NCBI GenBank assembly: GCA_006384855.1
Contig: VCJN01003259.1
Location: 1 to 64,000, forward strand
Length of the DNA stretch: 64,000 nt
DNA from: Tetraselmis striata
Taxonomy: Eukaryota > Chlorophyta > Chlorodendrophyceae > Chlorodendrales > Chlorodendraceae
Reading direction: 5' to 3'
Both the position numbers and the translations under genes were made by a program. The notes under the pieces are model-generated. The model saw only the letters and a program-made list of their open reading frames with translations, had not been told where the DNA came from and did not search any database. This document shows positions 30,631 to 43,553 of the stretch, piece by piece. Within the stretch, counting starts at the first letter, position 1, and each line of letters opens with the position of its first letter.

Positions 30631-33600
30631 ATGGCGGGCGGTACGGGGACAAGGCTCGACACGCGGTGGCCGCTTCGACTCATCACGGATATTCGCTCTG
30701 AGCGAGCTACCCGAACGGCCGCGGCTGCTCTTCTAGCATCTGCTGGAGCGATATACGTCGCACCGAATGTGAGCGCACCCCCCACCCCCTTCCCTCGCGG
30801 CTCGCTCCCTGCCACCCCTTGCGCAGCCTCCGTTTGCCTTGCAAATTTGCTCAGTAGTCCGTGGCATCTGAACCGATGACAGCTACCTCAGAGCACTTAG
30901 CTTTCGAACAGTCACGGGCCACTGAAACACCGCAGGGACGTGCTCCGGAGTGCCTGACTCGCGCTGAGCTGCGCCTCGCAGGAGAGGTACTGGGGGCTTG
31001 CCATGATTGCTGTGCAGGCAGTCATGTCGTACTTTCCCACCGTGTCTCTGGGCCAGGCGCTATGCCCTGCTGCGTGTGTGGCTTGGGGACTTGTGCTAGG
31101 GTGTGGCTTCACCAGCGCACTTTATCTTTGCGCCACTGCTGGCGCCACCGCCCTGTGGGTCGGCACTATTCTGACGGTGCTGCTTCTGGAGCCCGTAATC
31201 ACCAACAAGGTAATGCGCGTATGCCGTCATGCGGCGAGGCTATCCTCCATGAGCAATTGCGTGCGCAGGCATCAGTTCCCCTCGCACCGTTTCAGCCATC
31301 CAGTCCAGCGTAATAAATGGAGCAGCATCAGAACAGCAAAGCCCTGACTGCACCCCCCCATTTGTTGTGCAGGATCCATACGTTGCGGGCCTGACATTTG
31401 CGTTTGTGCTGGTGGTCGTTGACGGAGTGCTGCTAGAAGCGGTAGATAGGTGCGAACAGGAGCATCGAACCTCCCAGTGTATTCAGCAGCACACTGACCC
31501 ACGCCATTGGGTGCACCGGGAACATCAAACTCTGGCGTGTCTAATCTGCATCTGTGGCTGCTTCCCCCCCTCGAAATGTGGGTGCCACGGCCGCCTTGGA
31601 TCGGTGCAGCTTGGTTGCTGGCAGCCTCCAAGACAATGTGAGGCTTCTTTCCATCGAATGGGCACCCGGTGGCGAGATCAGGTACGCCCACTTCAATGCT
31701 TCGGGGACGGTGGCGCACATGGCAATACAAGCTGCACAGGACATTAGGCACATTAGGCTCAAATTATCCTCCTGACGCCACGGAACACTGCGACTTCTCC
31801 AGGACAAGATTTTTGGGCGCGTTCCTCTGCCTGGGCCTGGTCATCGCCATCCATCTGCTGCCTCCATGGCGCTCCACGTCCATGCTGAACAGCCGCCTGG
31901 TGTCCAACCACCTATCGAAAGCGGGAGCCACGCTGGAGGACATCGCAGCTGTTTTCGAGAGCAGTGTCTCCGACGGTGCCATGGGAGGGTCAGCGCTAGC
32001 TCAGGCCATACCGCTGGACCGGGTCCAGCAGCTGTCGCAGTGCTGCATGCAGCAGATGGTGAGCGTAGCTGGCCGTTTGGAGTTCACACCCATCCTCCCA
32101 AGCATTATTGGTTTGGCATGAATAAGCTGGCGCAGGGAGGGGTTCTGGGTGCTCCTTGATGGTGCATGCTGCATGATGGTGCGCCGGATGCTGCAGGGAG
32201 CCCTGAGGAGCCTGCCTGGCTTCCTCACGATGGTGGACTACGAACCGGTCCTCTGGCCACTCTCCGCTCGGCATGTGGGGATGCCCGGCTGGAAAGAGCT
32301 TCTCAGCAGGATCAGGGTCATGTTGCAGCGCATGTATGGTGAGCTCGGGTTTTCTGCGGGTTCCCTTTGCACTGATGCCCGACCCTCTATTCTCCAGGTA
32401 ACGGAGCCGGCCACGGGCTGACGTAACCGCCATCGCTCTGTCCCTGCCTCAGACTTGACGATCATGTTTGAGCGCCGCGGGCATCAGCTTTCCCTCAGGT
32501 CCAACATTCTGTCCGTTGAAGACAGCCGCGAGTTCGCGTTGCTGGCAACCGTGGTGAGGGAGTCTGTCGCCTTTGTGCCGCAATACGTGCTTGGCCTGGA
32601 GCAGCTGGGCGGCTTTCTCTGCCTGGGCTCGATGCCTGCCCTGGAGAGGCCGGTCGCGGGGACGGCAGAGGCAGGCTGGCCCCATACAGCGCAGCAGATC
32701 CAGGAGCTCCTCCAGCAGCGGCAGGCGCAGCAGCTGACCCTGCTGTGCGACTCGATGCTGTCCGGCAAAGACATGGCCTTGTATCGAAGGGCTGTCCTGG
32801 CCGCCTATTCGCGCACGATGTATGGCGGTACCGACCGCGAGTCCTTCTCAGATAGCGCTGAGGTCCCCAAGGTGTGCCTATTCCTGGAAATAATCAGCAC
32901 AGTTTTATCCATTTTTGTCTACATTTATTGTTATTATGACATTACACAGTAAAAATTTTAATCATCATAAGAAATAAAAAAGTTTTTATGCTTGGACATA
33001 GAATAACTATAAGCTAAACAAGAATACAACTTTCATCTTTGTAGGTAAAGATAATAATTGATGATATTATAATTATTATCTTTTAAGTCCTTTTTTCCTT
33101 GCCTAGCAAAAAGTCTGACAAACATCGAAATGATCGCGTGCTTTATCTCTCTCATCCCTGCTTCCACGCCGCCAGCTGGGATTCACACCGGAGGCTGTGG
33201 ATCGCTGTGTTGCAGGAGGAGGTGGCGAAGCTGAGCACTTCGCTTCTATCGTTCTACACAGATGCCCTGACAGCGTGCGTCGTCCGCCTCGTTGCGCCGA
33301 CTCATCTCAAGCTCCCGATGGCAGAGGCCTTGCTGGTGGTGTACCAGACCAGCAGCGCCCGGCACGGCTGGGCTGCCGTCTCGCACAACCTGTGGTGCTG
33401 GTGGGGGCGCCCCCTCTCGTTGTGCTGCGAGGCGTACCTCGCTACGCCCGGCGTATACCGCACGCCGCGGGCGTGGTGGCGCTCTCGAGGAAGACACTTT
33501 ATCCGTGTGCTGGTGGGTATGGCGGCCAGTAGCGTGCGTGTCTACATGACGTAGCAGCCCAACACTAATCGCAGCAGCGTGCTCTCATGCAGACGCTGGC

Positions 33601-36600
33601 GACAAGTTTATACTATTAAGCATCCAGCGCGCACTCTGTTTATACGATTGAGCATGGGATATCGGCACACAGCTAGACACTGATGCTGAACGGTGTTTCC
33701 CCACACCCGCGCTCGGTGCCGTGCAGGTGGGTGTGTCCTTCCTGCACGCGCTTGGCTTCCTGTGGCCTACGTACAGGAACTTCATTCTCCCGGGCAGCTT
33801 TGCCGGATGGCAGGTACGGGACCCAAGTTGATTTCCGCCCGCCATTCACTTGTATAACTTGCAGGGCGTCCGGACACGTGAATGTTTTGATGAGTCCTCC
33901 AGCGATTGCGCCAATTGTCCGGCAAAACCGCCCAACCCTGGCTTGACCCTAAACACCGCGTCTCCAGGGCGTCGCCTTCATCATCACACTGCAGGGTAAT
34001 GCGGAAGCCACGTTGAAAAAGGGGCTCCTGCGAATGGCTGGTACCCTTCTGGGCGGAGTGATTGGTGGGCTTGGGGCCTATGCCGGATTGTTCTCGTCGC
34101 CAGCGTTGGTCTGCATTGTCGTGCTTGTGAACATGGCGGTGGTCTGGGTCACGCCCACTCCACCCTTCACCAGGTATCGATGTGCAGCAGGAAGAGTGAT
34201 GTCTGCTGAAGTGATGTGCAGCGCATGCGAGACGTATGAGGTCAGACATGTCATTGCCGATTGTGAAGTTGACACGTCTCTCTGATGTTATCCAGGTTCC
34301 CAGTGAACAGTACAGACTACGAGTACGCCATTCAGTCTACAGGGATTACCTGCAATCTGATCCTTTTTGTCAAGCTCAGCGGGCCTGCAGACCTTACCCG
34401 AGTGGTTTTGGCAAGAGTCGTCTCGCAGGTCATTGGCATCGGGACCGCCATTGCCATCGCATGCTGCTGTTTCCCTCAGAGCGGCTACGCCCGCGCTCGC
34501 AAGTGCGCAACCCATCAGCCGTTGCGGCCCCCGTGTGCTTTCGGTCCCATTCACCCTGTCAAGCACCGCTTCATACCTGGTGCGTGCATACCTCCGCTTC
34601 TGATGGTGGCGATTGCCCGTGTCCGTGTGGTAGGCTGACCGGGCGCGCTCTGAAGCTCGGGGGTAGCCTGCTCCCGCACCTGGCGAAGCACTACTTTGGC
34701 ATCTACGGGGCGGATCCCAAAGATGTGGAGACCCGCCATGCGCGATCCTACGCAGACCTCGAGCGCCTGCAGCTGGCGATGGACAGGGAGGACTCGGGCC
34801 TATCGTTTGGGCCGCCCCCACTGAGCCGTCAACCATCGCAGCCAGTGAGCGATGGCCGTGAATCGCACTTGGCCCCGCAGCCACTGCCGGCGCCCTCTCC
34901 TCCCGGAAACAACGCATCTTGCGCTGCAACAGCAAGCTCCTCAGCCCGTGGCGCTCCTCAGCCGCAGGAGATACCCTCCAACACAAATGGTATCTGCTGC
35001 CAGACGTCAACAGAGATGCAGCCGAGAGGGGAGACATGTTCCGCCCGGCAAAATCCTACCCCATTGAGCCCGGAGGTACCTGATGCAGAGCCAGGGGCGC
35101 AGCGCTCCGGCTCGACATCGGATGATGAGGGCATCAGGCCCGTTATGTCATTTCCGTCATCGTCTGCTGCTGTGGGGTCCAACGGCGACAATGCCAGCAC
35201 ACTGGGGATCTCCATCGAGAATGTTGTGCTTTCTGTGGAGAATGGTGAGGACATCGATGCAGCTTCGATTATAGCGGGAACGGAGGCCGAGACCAACGCC
35301 GCGCACACATGGGCGGTCACAGATGACTGGGACATCAGTGGGCTGATGGGCGTTCAGCAGGACATTTCCCATGGGGCGCTGCTGGACGAAGTGCCACTCA
35401 CAGATGACAACGCACCCGACTGGGTACTGTGCCGGGTTGCCGGAGGTACATCGCAGACTGCAGGTTTGCATGGACCTCATGGATGCGGCAAATGCTCAGA
35501 TTAAACTGGCCGAAAAGGTGGGCGTGCATCTTGTTCCGTCACACTCTGAAATGCCCCACTCTGACGTTGCTCTTTGCGTTGCTGATGTCTCCGCTGTGCA
35601 CGGAATGGGCAGTATGGCTCTGCTTGGTCGAAGTTCATTCCCCTACTTGGGCTCCGACAACCTTGCGCGGGCAGGAGGCGCTGCTCGCTGAGAACTTCCT
35701 GGCGTGCATCCGCAGCATCGTGGAAGTTGTATCTGTTCCTGGCTCTGCTGTCTTCGGACCATTCCAGATCGCTCACGGATCGGCAATCTCTCGGCATGGC
35801 CTGATTTGCTTTCTGTCCACAGCAACCGCAAAACAGGGCGCCGAGGAGTTCGCAGAGGTAAGGCAACAACGGTGTGGGGTTTAATGTCCGTGGCGGGTTG
35901 TTTCAGGCGACGAGTAGGCGGCCGCCCGCTGGTGCTAGTAGTCATATAAATCAATTACGGGTATAACAGATAATATATCAAAACCGCCCACAGAGAAACG
36001 GTGGCCTTTCAAAACCTAATGACCCGTAAGGATGAATGGAGGATGAATGAAGTAAAGTGAATTAAGTGCGCCCGGGGGCATCGGCCGAAGCCGCCCCGGC
36101 ACTTGACATCTTGCCCCAACTGCAGTAGTAGGTAGGCATAGCCCTTGGAACATTGCCTGAGACTGTGACGATCGATGGAACAAAGTGTTTTCTGTATGAA
36201 GCTGATGTGAACCACTGTGAGCTGGAGAACGATGCGTGTTGGCCGTTCACGTGTGGCCAGCGTGTCTTATCTGGAAGCGTTGTTCTCGCTTGATTACACA
36301 ATTCCTGACGTGCCCGCAAATCATCCCTTCACTGGCCTGACATTCCGTGTTACTCTGCTGGTGTCAATGGCCCATGGCATGAGTAGCATTTCTCTGACGA
36401 GCTCATTGGCACCGCCGCACTCGGCATGCGCAGAACTGCTCATGGTACAGTGTTTTCCCGAGGACTGACCAACATCTGCTTGGGCTGCGCTACTCCCCAC
36501 AGAGCGCGGTGCGCCGATGGACAGCTCTCTCCGAAGCGGCGAACATCTTAGGGGAGAGAGTGAGTAGATTATATGGCTAACTCGTTCCGGACGTAAACCC

Positions 36601-37072
36601 TGGTGGCCGTGAAGCTGGGTCCACACCCGCCACGTTCTGCGATTGACATGTATGCCAATTGTGTGTGTATGTGTATGCGCGCGCCTTCCAGGTTCTCAGG
36701 CCAGGCCCGCTGTCCTGCACCGGCTGCAATAGAGCTGGGGGCGGAGCTTGCTGCAGCTTGCGCCATGCCTTCCATGCCCCGCCTTCCGGTGGGAGGACCG
36801 ATGCGCCGTCAGAACGCTTGCAAGTTGCCCAAGTTGTCAAGCAGCTTTGGGAGCACCAACAGAGCCAGATGGGCGCCTACATGCTGGCGTGGCTTGGCTT
36901 TGCCCAAGAGGTGGCCATGCTACTAGGCGGCCCAGAGGAACTGCTGCGCAGCGGGGTTGACCTGGTCACTGGATACAGCCCAGGCGATATATTTCGATTG
37001 CACTGCGTCATGGGGTCAGTAATGATGCTGCAGTCCATGGTGGACGCTGATCTCAGGTCCATCCCGGCGTAG
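30631..37072 (+). CDS. FUSC/ArAE-type multi-pass membrane transporter
   Basis: Related to the fusaric-acid-resistance / aromatic-acid-exporter superfamily (also ALMT-like), which moves organic anions across membranes. The actual substrate is unknown. Well-supported exons: 30631-30768, 30982-31209, 31373-31449, 31610-31681, 31803-32058, about 32140-32338, 32453-32871, 33216-33509 or so, 33727-33813, 33968-34173, 34296-about 34500, and about 34632-35445; phases match through most of them. Two sets of membrane helices occur: an N-terminal set (AMIAVQAVMSYFP, VAWGLVLGCGF, LAGLTFAFVLVV, FLGAFLCLGLVIAIHLLP) and a C-terminal set carrying the family signature GLLRMAGTLLGGVIGGLGAY, then NLILFVKLSG and VSQVIGIGTAIAIACC. 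A helical cytosolic region separates them. A Ser/Pro-rich 270-residue linker follows, then helical exons to the stop at 37070-37072. The 3' exons (35.5-36.6 kb) are only approximately placed. Confidence 0.82.
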
Positions 37073-37084
37073 CTGAAGTAGCAT

Positions 37085-37089
37085 TGTAA
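37085..37089 (+). terminator. TGTAA polyadenylation signal of the FUSC gene
   Basis: TGTAA 13 bases after the stop. Because it is so close, later TGTAA copies (near 37360 and 37477) may be the ones used. Confidence 0.35.
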
Positions 37090-37649
37090 TTGTAGAAATG
37101 AAGCCACAAGACTCCGCCAACTGCGGGAAGCGCGCCTTGAAGTCATTTAGCCTGGTATAAATACTGTGTATTTGCCAAAGTGTTTACATTCTTGTGCATC
37201 ATAATTCTAGCGCTAACAGGTAGCGCTTTGGCGAATGGTGTCTGCCACCACATCTCGGTGTTCCCGTGTGGGGCGCTGCCCCAGCTCAATGGGCTACCCT
37301 TCGCGCGTGATGGTGCCAGGCCACGTGAAGGTCCGTGCATTTAATGTGCTGTGAAACGTGTGTAATACTGAGGGCTTTGAATACCGTCAGCGCGGTTTCG
37401 CGTGCTGCAGAGGGGTGTGTTGCAGTTGTGCGCGCCTGTCGATAGAATTTGTGCTGCGGGATGAGCTGAAAGGCCTTGTAACATGGTGCCGAGCGGCCGC
37501 TTTCGCTCGGACGTGATGGCGACGACCGCAGACGGTGATTTGTTGCTGCGGCGCGTGATTTTCAGCGATGACGGCAGGTGGAGCCAAGACGGACATGACT
37601 GCAAATTGCACAGTGCGGTAGATTATTAATATTTGGAAAGCTTATTAGC

Positions 37650-37680
<31 letters not shown>

Positions 37681-37854
37681 GGGGGCGGGGGCGTACGGCA
37701 TTAGCAATCCCCGTACTGCCAATTAGCGGCGGTCGTCGGTATGGTGACCGCGCCCGCCGTAGTTCTCCACGAAAATGAAGCAGCTACTGAATCATAGAGA
37801 GGGACGTGGCGAGGACGACACGCCTCCATCCCCCGTACGGACTAGGGCGTAGCA

Positions 37855-37935
37855 GAGGACTTCACGCGACGCGAGTTCATTAGTGAACCCTGTGCGGGTT
37901 CGTGCGGTCACGCCGTAAGACAGCTGGCCCGGTAC
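37855..37935. repeat. Short dispersed repeat paired with 51485-51575
   Basis: CCCTGTGCGGGTTCG ... CGTAAGACAGCTGGCC here matches CCCTATGCGGGTTCG ... GTATTAAGACAGCTGGCC there. Same orientation, imperfect. Confidence 0.6.
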
Positions 37936-39529
37936 GTCCGCGAGTTACAAAGTTGTAAGAATTTCAAATTTATTCCATTTTATTCACCCATGCGACTGCA
38001 ATGTGCCGATGATGTAGTTGCGAATGCTGTGTCACTCGGATGGGCAAGCACTAAATGTTTTCTGCAGGTTTTTTAGGCGCTATGTGAATCAGCGCCGTGT
38101 TGGCTGCGCCACGACGTTAGGCAAAGTAACACATATAAAAAGCGCGCGCACTGTCGCCACATATTCCGCGCGCGCATGCCCATGCCACCCATACCGTGCG
38201 GCGTCCGCGCTGTTGAGCATTGCACGGGCAATTGCCCCATTGAGAGTAGCTCCGAAACCAATCCGCATATCTTACTATCTAAGCACAACACGTTGTGGAA
38301 CATGATGTTCCTGCCTAGTTATTCCAGGGACGAATAAGCTGAATAAGTGGTGACGTTTAGCATTTATCACGGCGTGAATAGGGCTCATCCACAAGGGCGA
38401 AGCTGGCATGGCTATATATTGACAAAGAAGTAAATAAAATACATCACCACGTAGTTTGGTGACCACTACGGTTATTGCGCATATCTTGGCAAAAGACGGC
38501 CTGCCAGCATCCGACCATTGACGAGCATCAGAATAATAGGAGATATTTAGTGCTGTCGACGATTACATTTTACATCACTGAGTGCATCACCCGCATAGTG
38601 TGATCATTGCTAACTACAGGCTCACCCCTCCCCGAAAGCTCCAAAACAAGTAGTTCACATCTGCTCTTCTCACCACCTATTGTTGTACTAGAACATGTCG
38701 CCCATTAAGCGAGAAGCAATCCCAAAATGATGACTAGTTTGCCACAGCATGGAATCCAATCCAAAAAGTTCTTCGCCACTACACGCCCGCGTGAAGTGGT
38801 TTTCGTATTATTGGCCCATCATGTGGCCCTACCAGCAAGCCATCTTGGGGCGGTGGCTGATCGGTATGCCGGAAAATCGCAACTAATAAAATCGTCGAAA
38901 AAGTACTTATCCGCGTCGTTTCTAGCATTGACGAGTCTTGCCTCACGCCATCAAATCCATCCCGTGTGTGACCCGCGCATACTGTGACTCCATGAAACGC
39001 GTGTAAAGTTGTAGCCGGCGATTTGATTGTATGATAATGAAACGGCGGCGCAGCAAATATATCCACCGTCCGCATGATCCCAGTCGTGTTTGAGTATTTG
39101 CATATGCTTTTTCCGAGTAGGAGGACTACCCGCCATATTACGCATGTTACATTCAGCCCGGTGGCTGACTATACAGTATGGCGGACTCCACACCGTGCGC
39201 CTAGCAGCACATGACGAGCGTGGTTATAATGACGATAACTCGGATCTCTCAGCAGCTGTGAGATAGATATGGCAATGACGTCCACTTTTCATTCATATCA
39301 CAATACCGGCATGTCATGCGTTCAACTACTCAACCACATACCTTTTATGTAACACATGTCGCAGCACTGATGTAGCCACACATCACGGGTTCCGAGCACA
39401 CCACACCTAAGCATGTCGAATCTTTAGCAGTAATAACGTATAATAGCGCTCACATGCTGTCGTGAGATCGCAAGTTATCCTCGCCATGCTGCTGGTTGAT
39501 GCAAGCTTGTATCAGGGCGACAGATAGTA

Positions 39530-39625
39530 TACAAATTCGAAATTTGCAACTGAAGTCATGCCAATCTTCCAACAACACATGCCAGCTACTGGCTTACGGC
39601 CCGGCTACTGCATGAACCCACATGG
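39530..39625. repeat. Short dispersed repeat paired with 51965-52045
   Basis: Shares CAATCTTCCAACAACACA / CAGTCTTCCAACGACACA, CTTACGGCCCGGC / CTTATGGCCCGGC and flanking AAATT-rich sequence. Same orientation. Confidence 0.65.
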
Positions 39626-40424
39626 AGCACACTAGCTCTATTTGAATTTTGAATTTAATACAACTTTGTTCCCGCTTAGCTTTGGCTAAACATGCTAGTT
39701 GTATTACGACACGGCTGTACTAATTCGCACAGGGTCCGATAATAATGAAAGCGCGTAGCGTGCAGCCCTATGATGGCCAAGACATATAGAGAACATATAT
39801 GGGTTATATGCCGTAGTTTGTCGACTAGAATCGACTAACCAACCGAATACATATCATGTAGTAGCAACACTTGGCTGTACATGGCTTCGAATAAGCTAGC
39901 AAATATATTATTATTATCATATATAGGAGAAACTGGAAACTTTTTATATATATGCATTGCGACACGAACACAGTAGAGGGAAATTATAGAGAAAGCGTAT
40001 GAGCCGCTCGCATAGGCGCTCCGCGTGCAGTAGTGCCCGGGCTGCGAAGTGCACATCATCCCGATCGTTATCAGCCGCACGTGCACCCCACACGCGCTCA
40101 CAGTCAACGGCCCTACTCAACTAGTATTGAGGCCCAGCTAACAAACCTCGGAGAAGATCACCGCATTTCTCAAATGCATACGTATCCACGCGGGTGCACT
40201 TGTTGCACAGACTGATCCAAGTCTACTCAATCCAACAACACTCTCACGCCGGCGGCAATAGAGGAAAACACCAAGCCAAACACAGAAAAAAACGAACGCG
40301 CCGGGATGATGGATCTCGCAGGCAAGACTGCGCGAAAGACGCACCCCTACATTGCCACCGGAAGGGGCGGGGGGGGGGGGGGGGGGGGCGGAGTAGCGAA
40401 GAGGATGAAGGGAGGAGTAAACGG

Positions 40425-40650
40425 CTCAACCGCGGAGGTGGTGGTGAGTGGAAGTGCTCGGAGCGTCTTACAGTTGGAGCAGCGAGCCGGGCTCGAACTG
40501 CGGGGACTGTGGACATGAAGAGAGGGAAAGCAAAGCGCCCGGCGGGCCGGGAGACAGGCACGCGCGCGCAAAGGCGCGTGAGACATGTGACCGGCCGGTG
40601 CTAGGGTATCGGCCGGTGCTAGGGCATTGGGCAGATTCCAACAGCCCCCT
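40425..40650 (+). repeat. Possible tRNA-derived SINE, copy 1
   Basis: About 225 bp repeated at 42435-42662 with roughly nine in ten bases identical by eye. A box A-like TGGTGAGTGG (40442) and a box B-like GGCTCGAACTG (about 40490) are about 48 bases apart, the spacing of an internal RNA polymerase III promoter. The 3' part holds two GGCCGGTGCTAGGG-type repeats and ends near GGCAGA-TCCAACA. The boxes are imperfect and no poly-A tail is evident, so SINE is a hypothesis; the repeat itself is certain. Confidence 0.55.
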
Positions 40651-41142
40651 CAATTGTACACGGGGTTCATCTCCGTCTGACCGCTGTGTGCAATGGGAAC
40701 AATGGCCGGCATCTTGCGCTAATACAGTATTGAATAGCGTAGCAGTAATCACTAGCGACTATCCTATACACCCTTGATAGCTTCCGGGCGACGCGCTCCC
40801 GCGTGCACTGCACTCTAGCATGCTGCAGTGTCGCCCCGCTGTGGAGGTGGTGAGCCGGAGCTGGCTGGTGATGACGCCGCGAGGGCGTCATTTTCGTGCC
40901 ATGGGAGATGCCGGGCCGTGCGCTGCGCAAGATGCTTCTGGCAGCCTCTCCGCAAGCGGCGGGGCTGCTGAGCACGAGCTGCTGGTAGCGAACGCAGTCG
41001 GGGGAGCACAGGGCGGGCTGCTCATAGCTGAGCTGCCGCCACCAAGTAGCAGCGCTGCCTCGCAGACGCTAGCCCCATCGCGCACGCACGCCTCCATGCC
41101 AAAGGGCAGATAGCCAACGTAGTCGGGGGGAGCTCAGGCAGC

Positions 41143-41400
41143 TCATACACAGGCTGCTTGTAGGCGAGCTGCTCGTAGGCAGGCTGCTGATCCGGATGGT
41201 GCAATCGCCCTCCTCGCGGTCGCCACTGCGCTCGCCGATGATGCAATGGCAGGGGCAGCCGTCGGGCGCGGCGCAGAAGTTGGTGTTCTTGCACGCCTAG
41301 CCGCCACACTGGCTGGCCTTGTCGCCGTTGCCGTCGGTGCATCGGGTTGGCCATGAAGCTCTGCGCAGTAGGCACAAGGGTCGTCGCAGCAGCCGCCCAT
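41143..41400 (-). pseudogene. Broken cysteine-rich ORF fragment
   Basis: On the minus strand, reading frames joined across a stop and a frameshift give cysteine-dense text: GGCCDDPCAYCAELHG, then CTDGNGDKASQCGG, a TAG stop, and ACKNTNFCAAPDGCPCHC. The spacing is reminiscent of secreted or metal-binding cysteine-rich proteins. No family is recognised. The nearby ORFs (41143-41979, 41297-41818) are otherwise low-complexity. It could be coincidence. Confidence 0.25.
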
Positions 41401-42087
41401 AGGATCCACGAGCACGGTGTCGTAGATGCGTCTTCTCGCTAGGCGGCCCGCGGACAAGTCGTCTTGCGGCGATCCGCTGCCGTTGAATGAAGCACGAAGT
41501 ACGAACCACGAACCACGAGGCACTATACGAAACACAAAGCAATGCACGATGAAGTGGATGCCCGCTACGCGGTCCACGTCGTCGGCAAGAGCACCAAGTT
41601 GTTGCTTCTCGGTAAGTGGGATGTGACAAGCGGGACCTGGGTAGGTAGGCACCTGGGTGGGTAGCCGTAGCCGGGTGGCTAGTACGCAGACTGCTAGTAG
41701 GCGGGCTGCCTGGAGACCCGTGCTGTGATATTGGAAGTGCTCGTGTTGTCCCCCATACGCTCGGTCGGCGAGTGTCTTGCAGCACCATATCGGTTGTCCA
41801 CTCCGTCGAAGGTGGCAAGCAAGACGTGATAGGCGGGACCTGGGTAGGTAGGCGTCTAAGCGGTTTGCATGTTGTTCTCGCTGCGACGATCTTGGGCGGC
41901 TTCTAAACGACGCGCTCCGCGCTGAAACGCTCCAGCATGTCACAACAACTTCGCGACGGTCACCCGGCGGTCCTTCCACTGAGCAAAAGCCACCAGCGGG
42001 CTCGCCGGTCGTTTCAACGGCTGCCTCCGTCCGGTGATATTATTGCTAGTGGAACCACGACCTGCGACGGCCTGGGTCGACGCAAGG

Positions 42088-42113
42088 TATATGTGTGTGT
42101 GTGTGTGTGTGTG
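42088..42113. repeat. (GT)n microsatellite
   Basis: An uninterrupted run of about 13 GT dinucleotides. Confidence 0.9.
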
Positions 42114-42434
42114 TTCGAATCTTATATCTAAGGTTTGAATCTAGTAGCTATGTACAGCGGTCGTTCGACAAAATCCCGGGGACTTGTCTGTTGAGCGCAG
42201 CCCCGGAGATTTGCTCTCTCGGGCCGGTAGGCGGAACGCCGATACGGTGTCGGGAGGGTTGTGTAATGGCCCCGGAGGCTTAGCGTGCATCCCTCGCCCC
42301 TTGTGGGCGTGTTTTCGGCGCCCTTGTGGCAGCCGCCTCGGTCGTTTTTCGAACGACTCCGGACGTGCGCACGGCGAACTCACGGACTTCTCCCTGCACT
42401 CTGCTCGCGCCCATGTGACGTGTGAGGGCCGATA

Positions 42435-42662
42435 ATCTTCACGGCTCAACCGCGGAGGTGATGGTGAGTGGAAGTGCTCGGAGCATCTTACAATGGGAGC
42501 AACGAGCCGGGCTCGAGCTGCGGGGACTGTGGACAGGAAGAAAGTGAAAGCATAGCGCCCGGCGGGCCGGGTGACGGGCACGTGCGCGCAAAGGCGCGCG
42601 GAATATGTGCCCGGCCGGTACTAGGCTATCGGCCGGTGCTAGGGTATTGGGCAGACTCCAAC
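42435..42662 (+). repeat. Possible tRNA-derived SINE, copy 2
   Basis: Partner of 40425-40650, same orientation. TGGTGAGTGG and GGGCTCGAGCTGCGG are retained. It lacks the poly-G tract that precedes copy 1, so the repeat's left boundary is near the CGGCTCAACCGCGGAGG motif in both. Confidence 0.55.
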
Positions 42663-43553
42663 ACGGAGGCGAGGCCCACACCCCTCTCACTTAGGTATAG
42701 GCCCTTGGTCTTCAAAGTAGGACTACATGCTCTCTTTTTCTTTTGCCGCCGGGACATGAATGGCAACGATGAAACCGTTGCAACGTCTCCACGACGGCCG
42801 TTTAGGCAGCCATCCAGTTACTAAAAAGCCCTGAGTAGGTGACGCTCCGTTACAGTCATCAAGCAAATTGCCGAAGCATTCTGCAAGACTGATAGGAGAC
42901 CAGTGGCGGAATTTCCAAGACTGTTGGATCACTCGTCCATAACACTGCCATGAAAATACCCTGAACTAACCACGAATAGTCTGCCCTACCCGTTTGGACG
43001 CCGGCCCATTCGAATAATGCGAGTTGGGGCAAGCCCCATCCCGCGGAGCAAAGCATTTCGGGATTGCGATACGTGTGCAATGTGAGGGAGGGCCCGACGC
43101 CACAACTGAAAAAGGCCCCATTCCCAGTAAAAAAATCATGGCGCCGTGAAGGGGAGGCGGGGGGTCCCAACACAAAGGAAGTTAATACATGCTACGTGTT
43201 ACATGTACACTTTCACTTACATGTTACAAGGGCTAGGCTAGATGTTACGGGCACAGCCGACCTTGCTATTCGGGTACGTGTAGCCAGATCGCAAGAGAGC
43301 TGTCCTAGGTAGTTCGCCCAGGAAATACCAAAATCGTGACAAATTCGAAATTCATTATATATCTCTATTAATCTTACTAAGACACAAGAAGTAATGGAGT
43401 TGCTAGTATATAGCGAATGCTGAAATATTTAAATACCTTCCACATAATTCACATCCTTACATGTTCGATTTTCGCCGAATCCGAGTTTACGCATAGTATG
43501 GCAGCTGAATATAGGGTTTATGACATGCAACCCTGGCTGGAATGTTGCACATT
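42663..43553. other. Spacer with no recognised gene
   Basis: Short ORFs on both strands only. No domains and no repeats recognised apart from TACATG/ACATGT words at 43188-43240. Confidence 0.4.

Larger units (their letters stand above)
37090..40424. other. Gene-poor spacer downstream of the FUSC gene
   Basis: Contains a long G run (about 37650-37678) followed by GGGGGCGGGGGCG, scattered short repeats and AT-rich DNA. No ORF here shows a domain. ATATAAAAA near 38130 is TATA-like but no gene follows. Two segments (37855-37935 and 39530-39625) have relatives at 51.5 and 52.0 kb. Confidence 0.5.

Noticed and set aside
40306..40518. Short ORF starting MMDLAGKTARKTHPYIATGRGG, with histone-tail-like look
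   Set aside because: The resemblance to a histone H3 tail is superficial. The ORF runs through a poly-G tract and into the repeat shared with 42.4 kb.
42112..42121. tRNA T-loop-like GTTCGAATC
   Set aside because: No acceptor stem, D-arm or anticodon arm around it; it is next to a (GT)n run.
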